The translations under genes were made by a program, and so were the position numbers. Shown one piece after another: positions 1 through 8,152 of a stretch of 64,000 nucleotides of DNA. The notes beneath the pieces were generated by a model. It made no database searches. It saw only the letters and a list, made by a program, of their open reading frames with translations, and had not been told where the DNA came from. How positions within the stretch are numbered: the first letter of the stretch is position 1; each line of letters opens with the position of its first letter. Source of the stretch: Bacillota bacterium (GTDB lineage Bacteria > Bacillota > Clostridia > Lachnospirales > Lachnospiraceae); contig JAEZNB010000051.1 in NCBI GenBank assembly GCA_023441965.1, positions 53,638 to 117,637 on the forward strand. The letters are read 5' to 3'.

Positions 1-195
1 AGAGATAAGAGTGCGGGGATTTATTTGTATTAGCGTATGTGAGATAAGAGTACGGGTATATCAGGGTAGAAGGGTATGAGGAATAAGTGTCAGGTATTTA
101 AGGATAAAAGGATATAAGAGAATAAGAGTACTGTGAGATAAGAATACAGTTATATTAGAGAATAAGGAGAAAAGGATAGAAGGGTAAAAAAAGAA
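1..195. repeat. purine-rich degenerate repeat tract upstream of the DUF2318 gene
   Basis: The top strand is almost entirely purine plus T and repeats a short motif with drift: GAGATAAGAGT at about 3-12 and 42-51, then AGAATAAGAGTA near 118-129 and GAGATAAGAATA near 134-145. No reading frame with coding character was seen. A similar purine-rich tract precedes the pepP gene at 43966-44096. The motif could be simple low-complexity drift in a 5' leader. No function is claimed. Confidence 0.45.
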
Positions 196-212
196 GAAGG
201 AGAGATAATAAG

Positions 213-713
213 ATGATGAACAAGAATACAAAGAAGCTTATGTTTACAGCAGTAGCGCTCTTGGTCCTGGTAGCAGCGGTTTATTTTATCTTCCCTAAGA
301 ATGGAGAAGAGAATGGTGCAGGTAAGTCCAAGGAGATCAAGACCGTAAAGGATGCCGATATCGTTATACCGATCAGCAGTGTCACGGAAGAGGTAGCCTT
401 TTATCCGGCTGAGATGAATGGTACGAAGCTGGAGGTCATTGCTGTGAAGGCATCGGATGGAACGGTCCGTACCGCCTTTAATACCTGCCAGGTGTGCTAC
501 GGCTCCGGAAGAGGTTACTATGAGCAAGAGGGTGAGGAGCTGATCTGCCAGAACTGCGGAAACCGATTTGCCATGGACGATGTGGAGGTAAGCAGAGGGG
601 GCTGTAATCCGGTTCCCATTACAGAGGATTATAAAAGCATTGAGGGTGATAATATCATCATTTCGAAGGACTTTTTAACACAGGCTACGGTCATCTTTCA
701 GAACTGGAAGTAA
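213..713 (+). CDS. DUF2318 domain Cys-rich membrane-anchored protein
   Basis: This 166-residue protein has a single N-terminal membrane segment (about residues 9-27) and an extracytoplasmic Cys-rich part. Two CxxC pairs (CQVC and CQNC) are followed by a GGCNPVP segment. That pattern is characteristic of DUF2318 proteins, described as iron-sulfur-like or metal-binding membrane proteins and often found beside metal transporters. The start is the second of two adjacent possible starts, preceded by GAAGGAGAG. The gene is directly upstream of copA, so a role in copper or other metal handling outside the membrane is a reasonable inference. The bound metal cannot be told from sequence. Family assignment is fairly sure; the role is not. 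Confidence 0.8.
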   Translation: MMNKNTKKLMFTAVALLVLVAAVYFIFPKNGEENGAGKSKEIKTVKDADIVIPISSVTEEVAFYPAEMNGTKLEVIAVKASDGTVRTAFNTCQVCYGSGRGYYEQEGEELICQNCGNRFAMDDVEVSRGGCNPVPITEDYKSIEGDNIIISKDFLTQATVIFQNWK

Positions 714-798
714 TCCGGCTGACATGAAGGAACTGACGGAGCACAGCCTGCATTTGGCTGATGCCTGATATAGAATATTCAGGAAGGACTGAATAAGG

Positions 799-3264
799 AT
801 GAAGAAGGAAACGATCAAAATAAGCGGCATGACCTGTGCTGCTTGTGCACAAAGAATCCAGAAGGTAATCGGTAAGCTGGAGGGTGTGGATAGCGCCGGT
901 GTCAATCTTGCCACTGAGAAATTAGTTGTTGAGTATGAGGAGGGAAAAGCCTCCTACGATGTCATTAAAGAAGCAGTTGAGAAGTTAGGCTACGGAGTAG
1001 CAGAGGAAGCTCAGCCGAAGCTGGTGACGATTCCGATTGCCGGCATGACCTGTGCGGCCTGTTCCCAAAGAGTTGAAAGGACTCTGAACAAGCTGGAGGG
1101 TGTGACGAAGGCCAGTGTTAACCTGGCTACGGAGAAGGCCATGGTGGAGTATGATCCCCAGACAATCCGTCTCTCCGGCATCAAACAGGCAATAGAGCGG
1201 ATTGGTTATCAGGCTTTGGAAGTCGAGAAGCAGGAGGCTGTAGATGAGGACAGAAACAGGAAGCAGAAGGAGATCAGGACCCTTTGGATCAAATTCTTCG
1301 TGGCTGCTGCCTTTGGTCTGCCCCTGCTGTATTTTGCCATGACACCCATGATCTCCTGGTGGCCCTTCCCCATGCCTCCTTCCCTTGATCCGATGACTTA
1401 CCCCTTAAGATTTGCTTTCCTGCAGATATTACTGACGGCTCCGATCGTAATTGCAGGCTACAGATTCTATACAGTGGGCTTTAAGGCCTTATTGCAGAGA
1501 AGCCCTAACATGGACAGCCTGGTGGCAATCGGAACCTCGGCAGCAGTAATCTTCAGTATTTATAACACCTTTCGGATCACACAGGGTGATTTCGGCGCAG
1601 TGGAAAGATTGTATTATGAGACAGCCGGGGTGATCATAGCCCTGATTTTATTGGGTAAGTCCTTTGAAGCGGTTTCCAAGGGGAAGACCTCGGAAGCGAT
1701 CAAGAAGCTGATGGGTCTGACTCCGAAGACAGCCGTCGTCCTCCAGGAGGGCAAGGAAATAGAAGTTCCGATTGATGAAGTCGAGATCGGTGATCTCATA
1801 GTTGTAAGACCCGGAGAGAAGATACCGGTGGATGGAGTTGTGACAGAAGGTATGACCTCCGTCGATGAAGCCATGCTGACCGGTGAAAGTATGCCGGTGG
1901 ATAAAAAGCCTGGAGATAAGATATATGCGGCAAGCATCAATAAAAATGGAATGATTACCTTTCAGGCTACCAAGGTTGGAAGTGATACAGCTCTGGCACA
2001 GATCATCAAGCTGGTGGAGGATGCTCAGGGAAGTAAGGCACCGATTGCTCAGATGGCTGATATCGTGTCCGGCTATTTCGTACCGGTGGTTGTAACAATC
2101 GCTATACTGGCCTTTTTGGCCTGGTTTCTTACCGGTCATAGTCTTGCCTTCTCACTGACCATCTTTATCTCTGTACTGGTAATTGCCTGCCCTTGTGCCC
2201 TAGGTCTGGCGACACCGACCGCAATCATGGTCGGCACCGGTAAGGGAGCGGAGAACGGAATTCTGATTAAGGGCGGTGAAGCTCTGGAGACTGCCCACAA
2301 GATCAAAACGATTGTATTTGATAAGACAGGAACCATCACGGAAGGAAAGCCGGAAGTAACGGATATTATCACAGTTCCCGGAATAAGGGAAGAAGACCTG
2401 CTCCAGCTGGCAGCCTCCGGTGAGAAGGGCTCCGAGCATCCCCTGGGAGAAGCAATCGTCAGAGCGGCTGTGAAGAGAGACTTGGAGCTGTTCAAGGTAG
2501 AGAATTTTGAAGCGATTCCCGGTCATGGGATCGAAGTAAGAATACATCAGTCCAAGGTCTTGATCGGCAACAGGAAGCTGATGGAGGAGAGAAGAATCTC
2601 CCTACTAAAGCTGCAAAGCATCTCCGATCAGTTGGCTGCGGAAGGAAAGACTCCTATGTATGTGGCTACGGATGACCGGATCGCAGGTATCATCGCAGTT
2701 GCCGATGTCCTGAAGGAAAGCAGTGCCAAGGCGATCAAAAAGCTGCAGAGCATGGGTGTTGAGGTGGCGATGATTACCGGAGATAACCGCAAGACGGCGG
2801 AGGCAATCGCAAAGCAGGTCGGAATTGATCGGGTCCTTGCAGAGGTGCTTCCCCAGGATAAAGCCAATGAAGTGAAGAAGCTGCAGGCAGAAGGCATGAA
2901 GGTCTGCATGGTAGGTGACGGAATTAACGATGCTCCGGCATTGGCCCAGGCTGATATCGGTATCGCAATCGGCTCAGGAACGGATGTAGCCATGGAATCA
3001 GCGGATATCGTCCTGATGAGAAGCGACCTGATGGATGTTCCGACTGCGATCCAATTGAGCAAGAGCACCATACGGAATATCAAGCAGAACCTCTTCTGGG
3101 CTTTCGGTTATAATGTGGCCGGTATCCCGATCGCAGCAGGTATCCTATATCTCTTCGGAGGACCCCTGCTCAATCCGATTTTTGCGGCTGCAGCCATGGC
3201 TTTCAGCTCCGTATCCGTAGTCAGCAATGCCTTAAGGTTGAAAAGATTTAAACCTTATCATTAA
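799..3264 (+). CDS. copA: copper-translocating P1B-type ATPase CopA
   Basis: The 821-residue protein exports copper(I) across the membrane at the cost of ATP. Two N-terminal heavy-metal-associated domains each carry GMTCAAC (near residues 10-16 and 82-88). The transport helices contain the CPC metal-site motif (near 464-466). The phosphorylation motif DKTGT lies near 507-511, and GDGIND of the hinge near 706. TGES and the HP-type motif (SEHPLGEA) are also present. The length and two-HMA arrangement match the Bacillus-type CopA. It lies between a DUF2318 gene and a lipoprotein gene and shares its strand with copZ and a two-component system. CPC favours copper or silver over zinc or cadmium. 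Confidence 0.96.
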   Translation: MKKETIKISGMTCAACAQRIQKVIGKLEGVDSAGVNLATEKLVVEYEEGKASYDVIKEAVEKLGYGVAEEAQPKLVTIPIAGMTCAACSQRVERTLNKLEGVTKASVNLATEKAMVEYDPQTIRLSGIKQAIERIGYQALEVEKQEAVDEDRNRKQKEIRTLWIKFFVAAAFGLPLLYFAMTPMISWWPFPMPPSLDPMTYPLRFAFLQILLTAPIVIAGYRFYTVGFKALLQRSPNMDSLVAIGTSAAVIFSIYNTFRITQGDFGAVERLYYETAGVIIALILLGKSFEAVSKGKTSEAIKKLMGLTPKTAVVLQEGKEIEVPIDEVEIGDLIVVRPGEKIPVDGVVTEGMTSVDEAMLTGESMPVDKKPGDKIYAASINKNGMITFQATKVGSDTALAQIIKLVEDAQGSKAPIAQMADIVSGYFVPVVVTIAILAFLAWFLTGHSLAFSLTIFISVLVIACPCALGLATPTAIMVGTGKGAENGILIKGGEALETAHKIKTIVFDKTGTITEGKPEVTDIITVPGIREEDLLQLAASGEKGSEHPLGEAIVRAAVKRDLELFKVENFEAIPGHGIEVRIHQSKVLIGNRKLMEERRISLLKLQSISDQLAAEGKTPMYVATDDRIAGIIAVADVLKESSAKAIKKLQSMGVEVAMITGDNRKTAEAIAKQVGIDRVLAEVLPQDKANEVKKLQAEGMKVCMVGDGINDAPALAQADIGIAIGSGTDVAMESADIVLMRSDLMDVPTAIQLSKSTIRNIKQNLFWAFGYNVAGIPIAAGILYLFGGPLLNPIFAAAAMAFSSVSVVSNALRLKRFKPYH

Positions 3265-3283
3265 TAAAGGATGGTAGATCACC

Positions 3284-3970
3284 ATGAGAAAGAAAATTGC
3301 GATGGCAGCACTTTCGGTTGCTGCAGTCATAGGCTTAAGCGCCTGCGGGAGAATGCTGGATGTAATCGGAGACAAGTCCATTGATTCCTTCGGCAGGGTG
3401 TTGGAGCTTATGAAGGAAGAGACGAGGGAGCATCCTGTTTACGGAGGCTGGTCCCTGACCTCCCCGGATGGGGAAGCCAGCTTCATCTGGAGCAAGGAGG
3501 ATACGGTGAGTCAGAGCTTTGATGTGCTCCTGGAGGTAAACGTTCAGCCCTTCCTGGATGCCGGACTTGATGTTGACATGCTTCCGAAGGGCATGCTGGC
3601 AGGTGACAAGCTCCTGCTGGGTACTGATTTAGGAAGCGAGAGCTTTTCCTATGAAGGGAATGTGACACCCCTGGCTTCCTATGAGCAGCTTGTGGATCAT
3701 TACCGAGGCTCTCTGAAATATCATATGGCGATGGATCATTTCGGCATAGACCTGATGCAGGGTAATATGTTTGAATGGGCCAAGGATATGACAAAGAATG
3801 ATAAGGATATCGTATATATACTCGACCCCAAGCCCTTCCTTGCTGCCGGAGTGGATCCCCAGAAGGTAGAGGGATGGGTGTTTGGTAAGGTAATGACCAT
3901 GGATGAGAAGGGGAAGGAGATAGAGGTAGAGAAATTCCTGAAGCCCTTTGATCTGGACGGACAGCAATAG
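3284..3970 (+). CDS. predicted lipoprotein, copper cluster
   Basis: This 228-residue protein starts with a classic lipoprotein signal: MRKK, a hydrophobic stretch and the lipobox LSAC, so Cys21 would be lipidated and the protein held on the outer face of the membrane. The mature part is hydrophilic with no Cys or His cluster that would suggest a metal site. I do not recognise the family with certainty. It begins 19 bases after copA in the same direction and is almost certainly co-transcribed. It may be a surface partner of the copper exporter or a sensor input, but no function can be assigned from sequence. Confidence 0.75.
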   Translation: MRKKIAMAALSVAAVIGLSACGRMLDVIGDKSIDSFGRVLELMKEETREHPVYGGWSLTSPDGEASFIWSKEDTVSQSFDVLLEVNVQPFLDAGLDVDMLPKGMLAGDKLLLGTDLGSESFSYEGNVTPLASYEQLVDHYRGSLKYHMAMDHFGIDLMQGNMFEWAKDMTKNDKDIVYILDPKPFLAAGVDPQKVEGWVFGKVMTMDEKGKEIEVEKFLKPFDLDGQQ

Positions 3971-3979
3971 AGGTTTGGT

Positions 3980-4007
3980 TTGACATCAGAGCTTGGAAAT
4001 TTATGAT
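3980..4007 (+). promoter_or_regulatory. candidate sigma-A promoter for copZ
   Basis: TTGACA (3980-3985) is separated by 16 bases from TATGAT (4002-4007). It lies 130 bases upstream of copZ, so the chaperone gene may be transcribed separately from copA. No clear CopY box (TACAnnTGTA) was found around it. Confidence 0.5.
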
Positions 4008-4139
4008 CTTCCGTTGAAAGAGCATGAAAACTCTGATAAGATAGAGGAATAAGAAAGAAAATACTTGTTGTAGCCATTCAAATTGTAAATAGGATACCGA
4101 CACCCAGGTTTTATCGGTGCGGTTGTATGGAGGTCTTAT

Positions 4140-4349
4140 ATGGAAAACGTGATACTTAAGGTAGAAGGTATGTCCTGTTCTCATTGCGAAAATGCAGTGA
4201 AGAAGGCAGTCGGAGGTCTGAAGGGTGTGGATCAGGTGTCTGTCAGCCTGGAGGGTAAAACAGTAACCGTTGACTTTGATGCTTCCCTGGTATCTCCGGA
4301 GAATATAAAGGAAGCAATCGAGGACCAGGGTTATGATGTAGTGTCCTGA
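4140..4349 (+). CDS. copZ: heavy-metal-associated domain copper chaperone CopZ
   Basis: The 69-residue protein is one ferredoxin-like HMA domain with the metal site GMSCSHC near residues 10-16 and the usual C-terminal YDV. It fits the size of CopZ chaperones, which carry copper(I) in the cytoplasm to the HMA domains of CopA. GGAGG stands 7 bases before the ATG. The gene is about 170 bases after the lipoprotein gene and has its own candidate promoter. MSCSHC differs from the MTCAAC of the CopA domains, as is common in chaperones. Mercury-binding relatives (MerP) look similar, but the neighbouring CopA favours copper. Confidence 0.9.
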   Translation: MENVILKVEGMSCSHCENAVKKAVGGLKGVDQVSVSLEGKTVTVDFDASLVSPENIKEAIEDQGYDVVS

Positions 4350-4550
4350 TTGTTACAGGAAAGCTGTTCGGATGAAGAGAGTTATACCCCTGCTTCCTCT
4401 ATATACTGCGCGTGCTTGCGTTTCAGTAGGTCACAGGCCTGGTCAAAGCAGGCTGTTACTTCGCTCGCTGTATTCATGGTAAGCAGGGGATTTTTACTTA
4501 TTTATATTCATACCGGTCACCGGTTAAGTAAGAGGTTAGGAGGGTATGGT

Positions 4551-5255
4551 ATGGGGAGTCTCGGGAAGAAGGTCCTTGTAGTCGAGGATGAGGAGAAGAT
4601 CAGCAGTGTGATAAAGTCCTTTCTGGAAAGTAAGGATATGTCTGTGCTTGTGGCTGAGGATGGGAAGAAGGCCTTGGACCTGTTCGGAAAAGAGATGATT
4701 GCCATGGTATTGCTGGACCTGATGCTTCCGGGGCTTTCGGGAGAAGAAGTATGTAAGACCATACGGGCAAGCTCCCAGGTACCCATAATCATGCTGACGG
4801 CCAAGTCAGCAGAGGCTGATATGCTCCGAGGGCTGGGTATCGGAGCGGATGATTATATCACGAAGCCCTTCAGTCTGAAATCCCTCTACGCAAGAATGGA
4901 AGCAGTATGGAGAAGATCCGGTGATAGCCTGGCAGAGTCAGGTGGTCAGGTAACCTTCCGGGGTGGTCTGACCGTAGACCTTAAAAATCGCCAAATCCTT
5001 AGGAATTCTAATGAAATAAAGCTGACTCCGAATGAATATAAGCTTCTATCGGCTCTGATCAGATATCCCAATAAGGTATATACAAGGGATGAGCTGATTA
5101 CCATGGCCCTGGGAGAGGATTTTGAAGGCTATGACCGTACAGTGGATAGCCATATCAAGAATCTGAGAGCAAAGCTGGAGGAGGACCCTAAAAATCCTGT
5201 CTATATAAAGACAATTCACGGCGTGGGGTATAAGTTTGGAGGTGAGCCCGCTTGA
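4551..5255 (+). CDS. OmpR/PhoB-family response regulator
   Basis: This 234-residue regulator has an N-terminal receiver domain (acidic pair at 12-13, phosphoacceptor Asp56 in LLDLMLPG, Lys in the ITKPF segment). Its C-terminal winged-helix DNA-binding domain ends in the typical GVGYKF. The frame is open back to 4350, but the ATG at 4551, preceded by TTAGGAGGG, gives the normal receiver start, so the upstream part is treated as non-coding. It overlaps the kinase gene by four bases and pairs with it. The position next to copA-copZ suggests copper or envelope-stress sensing like CusR or CssR, but the target promoters are unknown. Confidence 0.93.
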   Translation: MGSLGKKVLVVEDEEKISSVIKSFLESKDMSVLVAEDGKKALDLFGKEMIAMVLLDLMLPGLSGEEVCKTIRASSQVPIIMLTAKSAEADMLRGLGIGADDYITKPFSLKSLYARMEAVWRRSGDSLAESGGQVTFRGGLTVDLKNRQILRNSNEIKLTPNEYKLLSALIRYPNKVYTRDELITMALGEDFEGYDRTVDSHIKNLRAKLEEDPKNPVYIKTIHGVGYKFGGEPA

Positions 5256-6643
5256 GAAGCATTCGGACGAAGATTTCTTCTGCTATGATCAGCATCATTC
5301 TGCTGGTCGTGGCCATCATCAGCTTCCTCTCAAACCATCTGATCAACAAGCAATTTACGGCTTACATTGCCAGCCAACAGGAGCTACGGGCTCAGGTCAT
5401 AACTGCGTCCTTAAGTGAGCAATATCTTGTGCAGAGTAAGGAGTGGGATCTGGAGTATATCCATACGATCGGTATGTTTTCCTTATATGAGGGCTATATT
5501 CTGAAGGTCTATGATGGGGAGGGGACTCTGCTGTGGGATGCCCAGTCCCACGATATGGCCTTATGTAACCGTATCATGGAGGATATCTCAGAGAGGATGA
5601 GGATCAAATACCCACAGCTGGAGGGGGAATTTCATTCTGAAACCTATCCCTTAACGAGAAACGGACTGAAGATCGGAACCGTCAGCATCAGTTACTTCGG
5701 ACCCTTCTTTCTGACAGAGAATGATTTTAGATTCTTGGATTCTCTGAACAAGGTGCTCATCGGAGTCGGTTTTGCTTCCTTAATTCTATCCATTCTGATC
5801 GGCCATCTGCTGGCCCGAAGGATCAGCAGACCGATCCTGAAGACAGTGGATGCTACGAAGATGATTGCAGACGGTAATTACGGTGTACGGCTGGAGGAGA
5901 AGACAGATACGAGGGAGCTTCATATGCTGGTGGACTCCATCAATCATCTGTCTGCTTCCCTGGAGACTCTGGAGAAGCTGAGAAAACAGCTGACAGAGGA
6001 TGTGGCCCATGAACTGAGAACACCGATTACGATACTGCAGTCCCATATAGAAGCTCTGATCGAAGGAGTCTGGGAGCCGACGAAAGAGAGACTTGAGAGC
6101 TGTTATGAGGAAACCATGAGGATCAGCAAGCTGGTCAATGACCTGGAGCAGCTGGCAAAGATTGAGCATAGTAATATGAAGCTGAAGAAGTCCGGCTTTT
6201 CGATTCAGGAGATGATGAGAAAAATAGCCGCTACCTTTGAGAAGGAGCTGACGGAAAGGAAGCTGAATTTCCTTCAAAAGGGCCCGGAGATCCAGCTATA
6301 TGGTGATCCGGACCGTATGGAGCAGGTACTGGTGAATCTGCTCTCCAATGCAGTGAAATACTCAGAGAGCGGAGGGAATATTACTTTTACAGCCTTTGAG
6401 TCAGAGGATATGGCAGGCTTTTCGATTACAGATGACGGAATAGGGATAGCCGGAGAAGAGCTTCCCTTCATCTTTGAACGCTTCTACCGGGCAGATAAAT
6501 CCAGGTCACGGTCCACCGGAGGCTCCGGTATAGGACTGACCATCGTGAAGTCCATTGTGGAAGCTCATGAGGGCAGAGTAGAGGTAATCAGTAAGCTGAA
6601 GGAAGGAAGTACCTTTACAGTGCTTCTTCCCAAGAGAGCTTGA
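5252..6643 (+). CDS. membrane sensor histidine kinase
   Basis: The 463-residue kinase has two membrane helices (about 10-30 and 168-190) enclosing an extracytoplasmic sensor domain of about 135 residues. These are followed by a HAMP linker, a dimerisation domain with the phosphoacceptor His253 in VAHELRTP, and an ATPase domain with N box (NLLSNAVKYS), DGIGI and the GSGIGL lid. Translation starts at TTG within the regulator's stop codon (TTGA overlap), eight bases after GGAGGTGA, so the two genes are translationally coupled. The sensor part has no Cys/Met/His cluster obvious enough to prove copper binding. The ligand remains inference from the neighbouring copA and copZ. Confidence 0.93.
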   Translation: MRSIRTKISSAMISIILLVVAIISFLSNHLINKQFTAYIASQQELRAQVITASLSEQYLVQSKEWDLEYIHTIGMFSLYEGYILKVYDGEGTLLWDAQSHDMALCNRIMEDISERMRIKYPQLEGEFHSETYPLTRNGLKIGTVSISYFGPFFLTENDFRFLDSLNKVLIGVGFASLILSILIGHLLARRISRPILKTVDATKMIADGNYGVRLEEKTDTRELHMLVDSINHLSASLETLEKLRKQLTEDVAHELRTPITILQSHIEALIEGVWEPTKERLESCYEETMRISKLVNDLEQLAKIEHSNMKLKKSGFSIQEMMRKIAATFEKELTERKLNFLQKGPEIQLYGDPDRMEQVLVNLLSNAVKYSESGGNITFTAFESEDMAGFSITDDGIGIAGEELPFIFERFYRADKSRSRSTGGSGIGLTIVKSIVEAHEGRVEVISKLKEGSTFTVLLPKRA

Positions 6644-6690
6644 GCCGGTTTGGATGCCTTTTTAAGAAGACCGTAGAACAGGATATGCTG

Positions 6691-6737
6691 ACCCCATATG
6701 GGATAGGGATGTGAATCCCTCCCATATGGGTTTTTTA
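6691..6737 (+). terminator. rho-independent terminator after the sensor kinase
   Basis: CCCATATGGGA pairs with TCCCATATGGG, and an inner GGGAT/ATCCC extends the stem. Six Ts follow at 6731-6736. It lies about 50 bases after the kinase stop. The rest of the 348-base gap to the padR gene is AT-rich and holds only the padR promoter and operator array. Confidence 0.9.
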
Positions 6738-6906
6738 TGTACTTCATATGGTATGGGGTTTAAGGCTAAGATTGCGAAAGGCTAAGAGAAAACTTAAATT
6801 ATGATTAGTTTTGAAAACATATTTGTATTTTCTGGAAATCAATATATAATACAAATGTAGGTACATACAGATTCAATCAAATCTCTCCATAGAAGCAAAA
6901 ATATTG

Positions 6907-6935
6907 TTGACATATAATATTATATGATGTATAAT
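6907..6935 (+). promoter_or_regulatory. consensus sigma-A promoter of the padR operon
   Basis: A perfect TTGACA (6907-6912) is followed after exactly 17 bases by a perfect TATAAT (6930-6935), 56 bases before the padR start. A full-consensus promoter usually needs repression, which fits the palindromes that overlap it. Confidence 0.88.
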
Positions 6936-6957
6936 ATTATTAAGTTAATAATATTAT
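6914..6957. promoter_or_regulatory. three palindromic operator candidates over the padR promoter
   Basis: The self-complementary decamer ATAATATTAT occurs exactly three times, at 6914-6923, 6931-6940 and 6948-6957, each 17 bases after the previous one. The first fills the -35/-10 spacer, the second overlaps the -10 box, and the third covers the expected transcription start. This placement would let a dimeric repressor block the promoter. PadR autoregulation is known in the family, but the usual motif (ATGT-N8-ACAT) is not the same, so assignment to this PadR is inference. Confidence 0.6.
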
Positions 6958-6991
6958 AGTGTGAAAAGGTATATGGAAGGGAGTTGATAGT

Positions 6992-7309
6992 ATGGTATTT
7001 AATACCGGTTCTGCATTACTCGATGCGATTGTACTGGCTGTTGTTTCAAAGGAACCGGAAGGAACCTATGGCTACAATCTGACACAGGAGATCAGGCAGG
7101 CAATCGAGGTTTCGGAATCTACTCTGTACCCTGTGCTTAGAAGACTGCAGAAGGAAGATTGCCTGGCAGTGTATGACATGGAGTTCGGGGGTAGGAACCG
7201 AAGATACTATAAAATAACCGACAAGGGAATGATTCAGCTCAGGCTATATTTGGATGAATGGGTTAGCTATTGCAAGAAGATCAATAACTTATTTGGAGGA
7301 GTGAGATAG
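6992..7309 (+). CDS. PadR-family transcriptional regulator (short, LmrR-like)
   Basis: At 105 residues this is a short PadR subfamily-2 protein. It has a winged-helix N-terminal domain including the family segment ESTLYPVLRRLQ and a wing ending in RRYYKIT, then one C-terminal dimerisation helix. Such proteins repress their own operon and release DNA when a small molecule or peptide binds between the dimer helices. It is the first gene of an operon with HAAS/DUF1700, DUF4097 and PspC proteins, its stop directly abutting the next start. GGGAG precedes the ATG at 6992. A perfect promoter overlapped by repeated palindromes lies upstream. Confidence 0.93.
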   Translation: MVFNTGSALLDAIVLAVVSKEPEGTYGYNLTQEIRQAIEVSESTLYPVLRRLQKEDCLAVYDMEFGGRNRRYYKITDKGMIQLRLYLDEWVSYCKKINNLFGGVR

Positions 7310-8152
7310 ATGTCAAGGATTGAGTTTATGAGAGAGCTGGAAAGCTTGTTGTCGGATATTCCTTTGGAAGAACGTAATGAAGCAATCAAGTATTATAATG
7401 ATTATTTTGAGGATGCGGGAGAGGACCATGAGGAAGAGATCATCCGGGAATTAGGATCTCCTGCCAGAGTCGCCGGCATCATTAAAGCAGACCTTAACCT
7501 AAGCGGGGAAGAGCATGAGAACAGAGGGTATTTTACCGAGAAGGGCTTTCAGGATACGGTATATAACGATGAAAAATATGAGATCATCAGGACAGCCAAG
7601 CCCTCTGCCAAGGACAGCGGGACGCAGGAAGCCACAGGAGGTCAGACTGGAAGCAGCCAAAGTTCTACAGGCGGTGAGAACGGCTATCGCTATGGGAGCA
7701 ATCAGACCGGAGGTCAACAGACAAGCCAGCAAACCGGCTATCATCAGAGCGGAACAGCCGGCACGGGCCAGAGCAGAAGCAATAATACGAATGTTGCCTT
7801 GCTTGTCCTCTTAGCAATTTTTGCTTTTCCTATTGTGATACCGCTTGCTTTTGGCATCTTTGGTACCCTGATTGGTCTGACAGCAGCTTTATTCGGTATT
7901 GTGATCGGCTTCGGAGCCGCCGGTGTAGCCATGATTGCTTCCGGTGTCGGCTTATTTATATTAGGCCTTGCCCAGATTGGTTTCCCCTTTGCCCTGCTTG
8001 CCCTATGCGGTTCAGGCTTAGTTGTATTCGGACTGGGAGTTCTGTTCCTGCTGTTCAGTGTGATGATCTGCAAGAGGCTGGTTCCTGCCATGATCAGAGG
8101 TATCGTAAGTCTGTGCAGATTACCCTTTAAGAATAGGAGCGTGACGGTATGA
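7310..8152 (+). CDS. HAAS/DUF1700-family membrane protein
   Basis: This 280-residue protein begins with a HAAS (DUF1700) domain of about 60 residues that includes ERNEAIKYYNDYFEDAG and RELGSP. A long low-complexity Gly/Ser/Gln/Thr linker (about 95-155) follows, then a block of three or four membrane helices to about residue 270. HAAS proteins are routinely encoded beside PadR regulators and are thought to act with them in sensing or envelope stress. Start and stop are tightly packed between padR and the DUF4097 gene (stop-start overlap ATGA), so the three are co-translated. The linker length is likely to vary between strains. The mechanism is not known. Confidence 0.85.
   Translation: MSRIEFMRELESLLSDIPLEERNEAIKYYNDYFEDAGEDHEEEIIRELGSPARVAGIIKADLNLSGEEHENRGYFTEKGFQDTVYNDEKYEIIRTAKPSAKDSGTQEATGGQTGSSQSSTGGENGYRYGSNQTGGQQTSQQTGYHQSGTAGTGQSRSNNTNVALLVLLAIFAFPIVIPLAFGIFGTLIGLTAALFGIVIGFGAAGVAMIASGVGLFILGLAQIGFPFALLALCGSGLVVFGLGVLFLLFSVMICKRLVPAMIRGIVSLCRLPFKNRSVTV

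Noticed and set aside
3483..4184. 233-codon minus-strand frame over the lipoprotein and copZ
   Set aside because: It covers two convincing plus-strand genes and reads as low-complexity Pro/Ser/His sequence.
4350..4550. upstream extension of the response regulator, and a 31-codon frame on the minus strand here
   Set aside because: The receiver domain starts at 4551 with a proper ribosome site. The minus-strand frame (MNTASEVTACFDQAC...) is short, lacks a ribosome site and has no recognised family.
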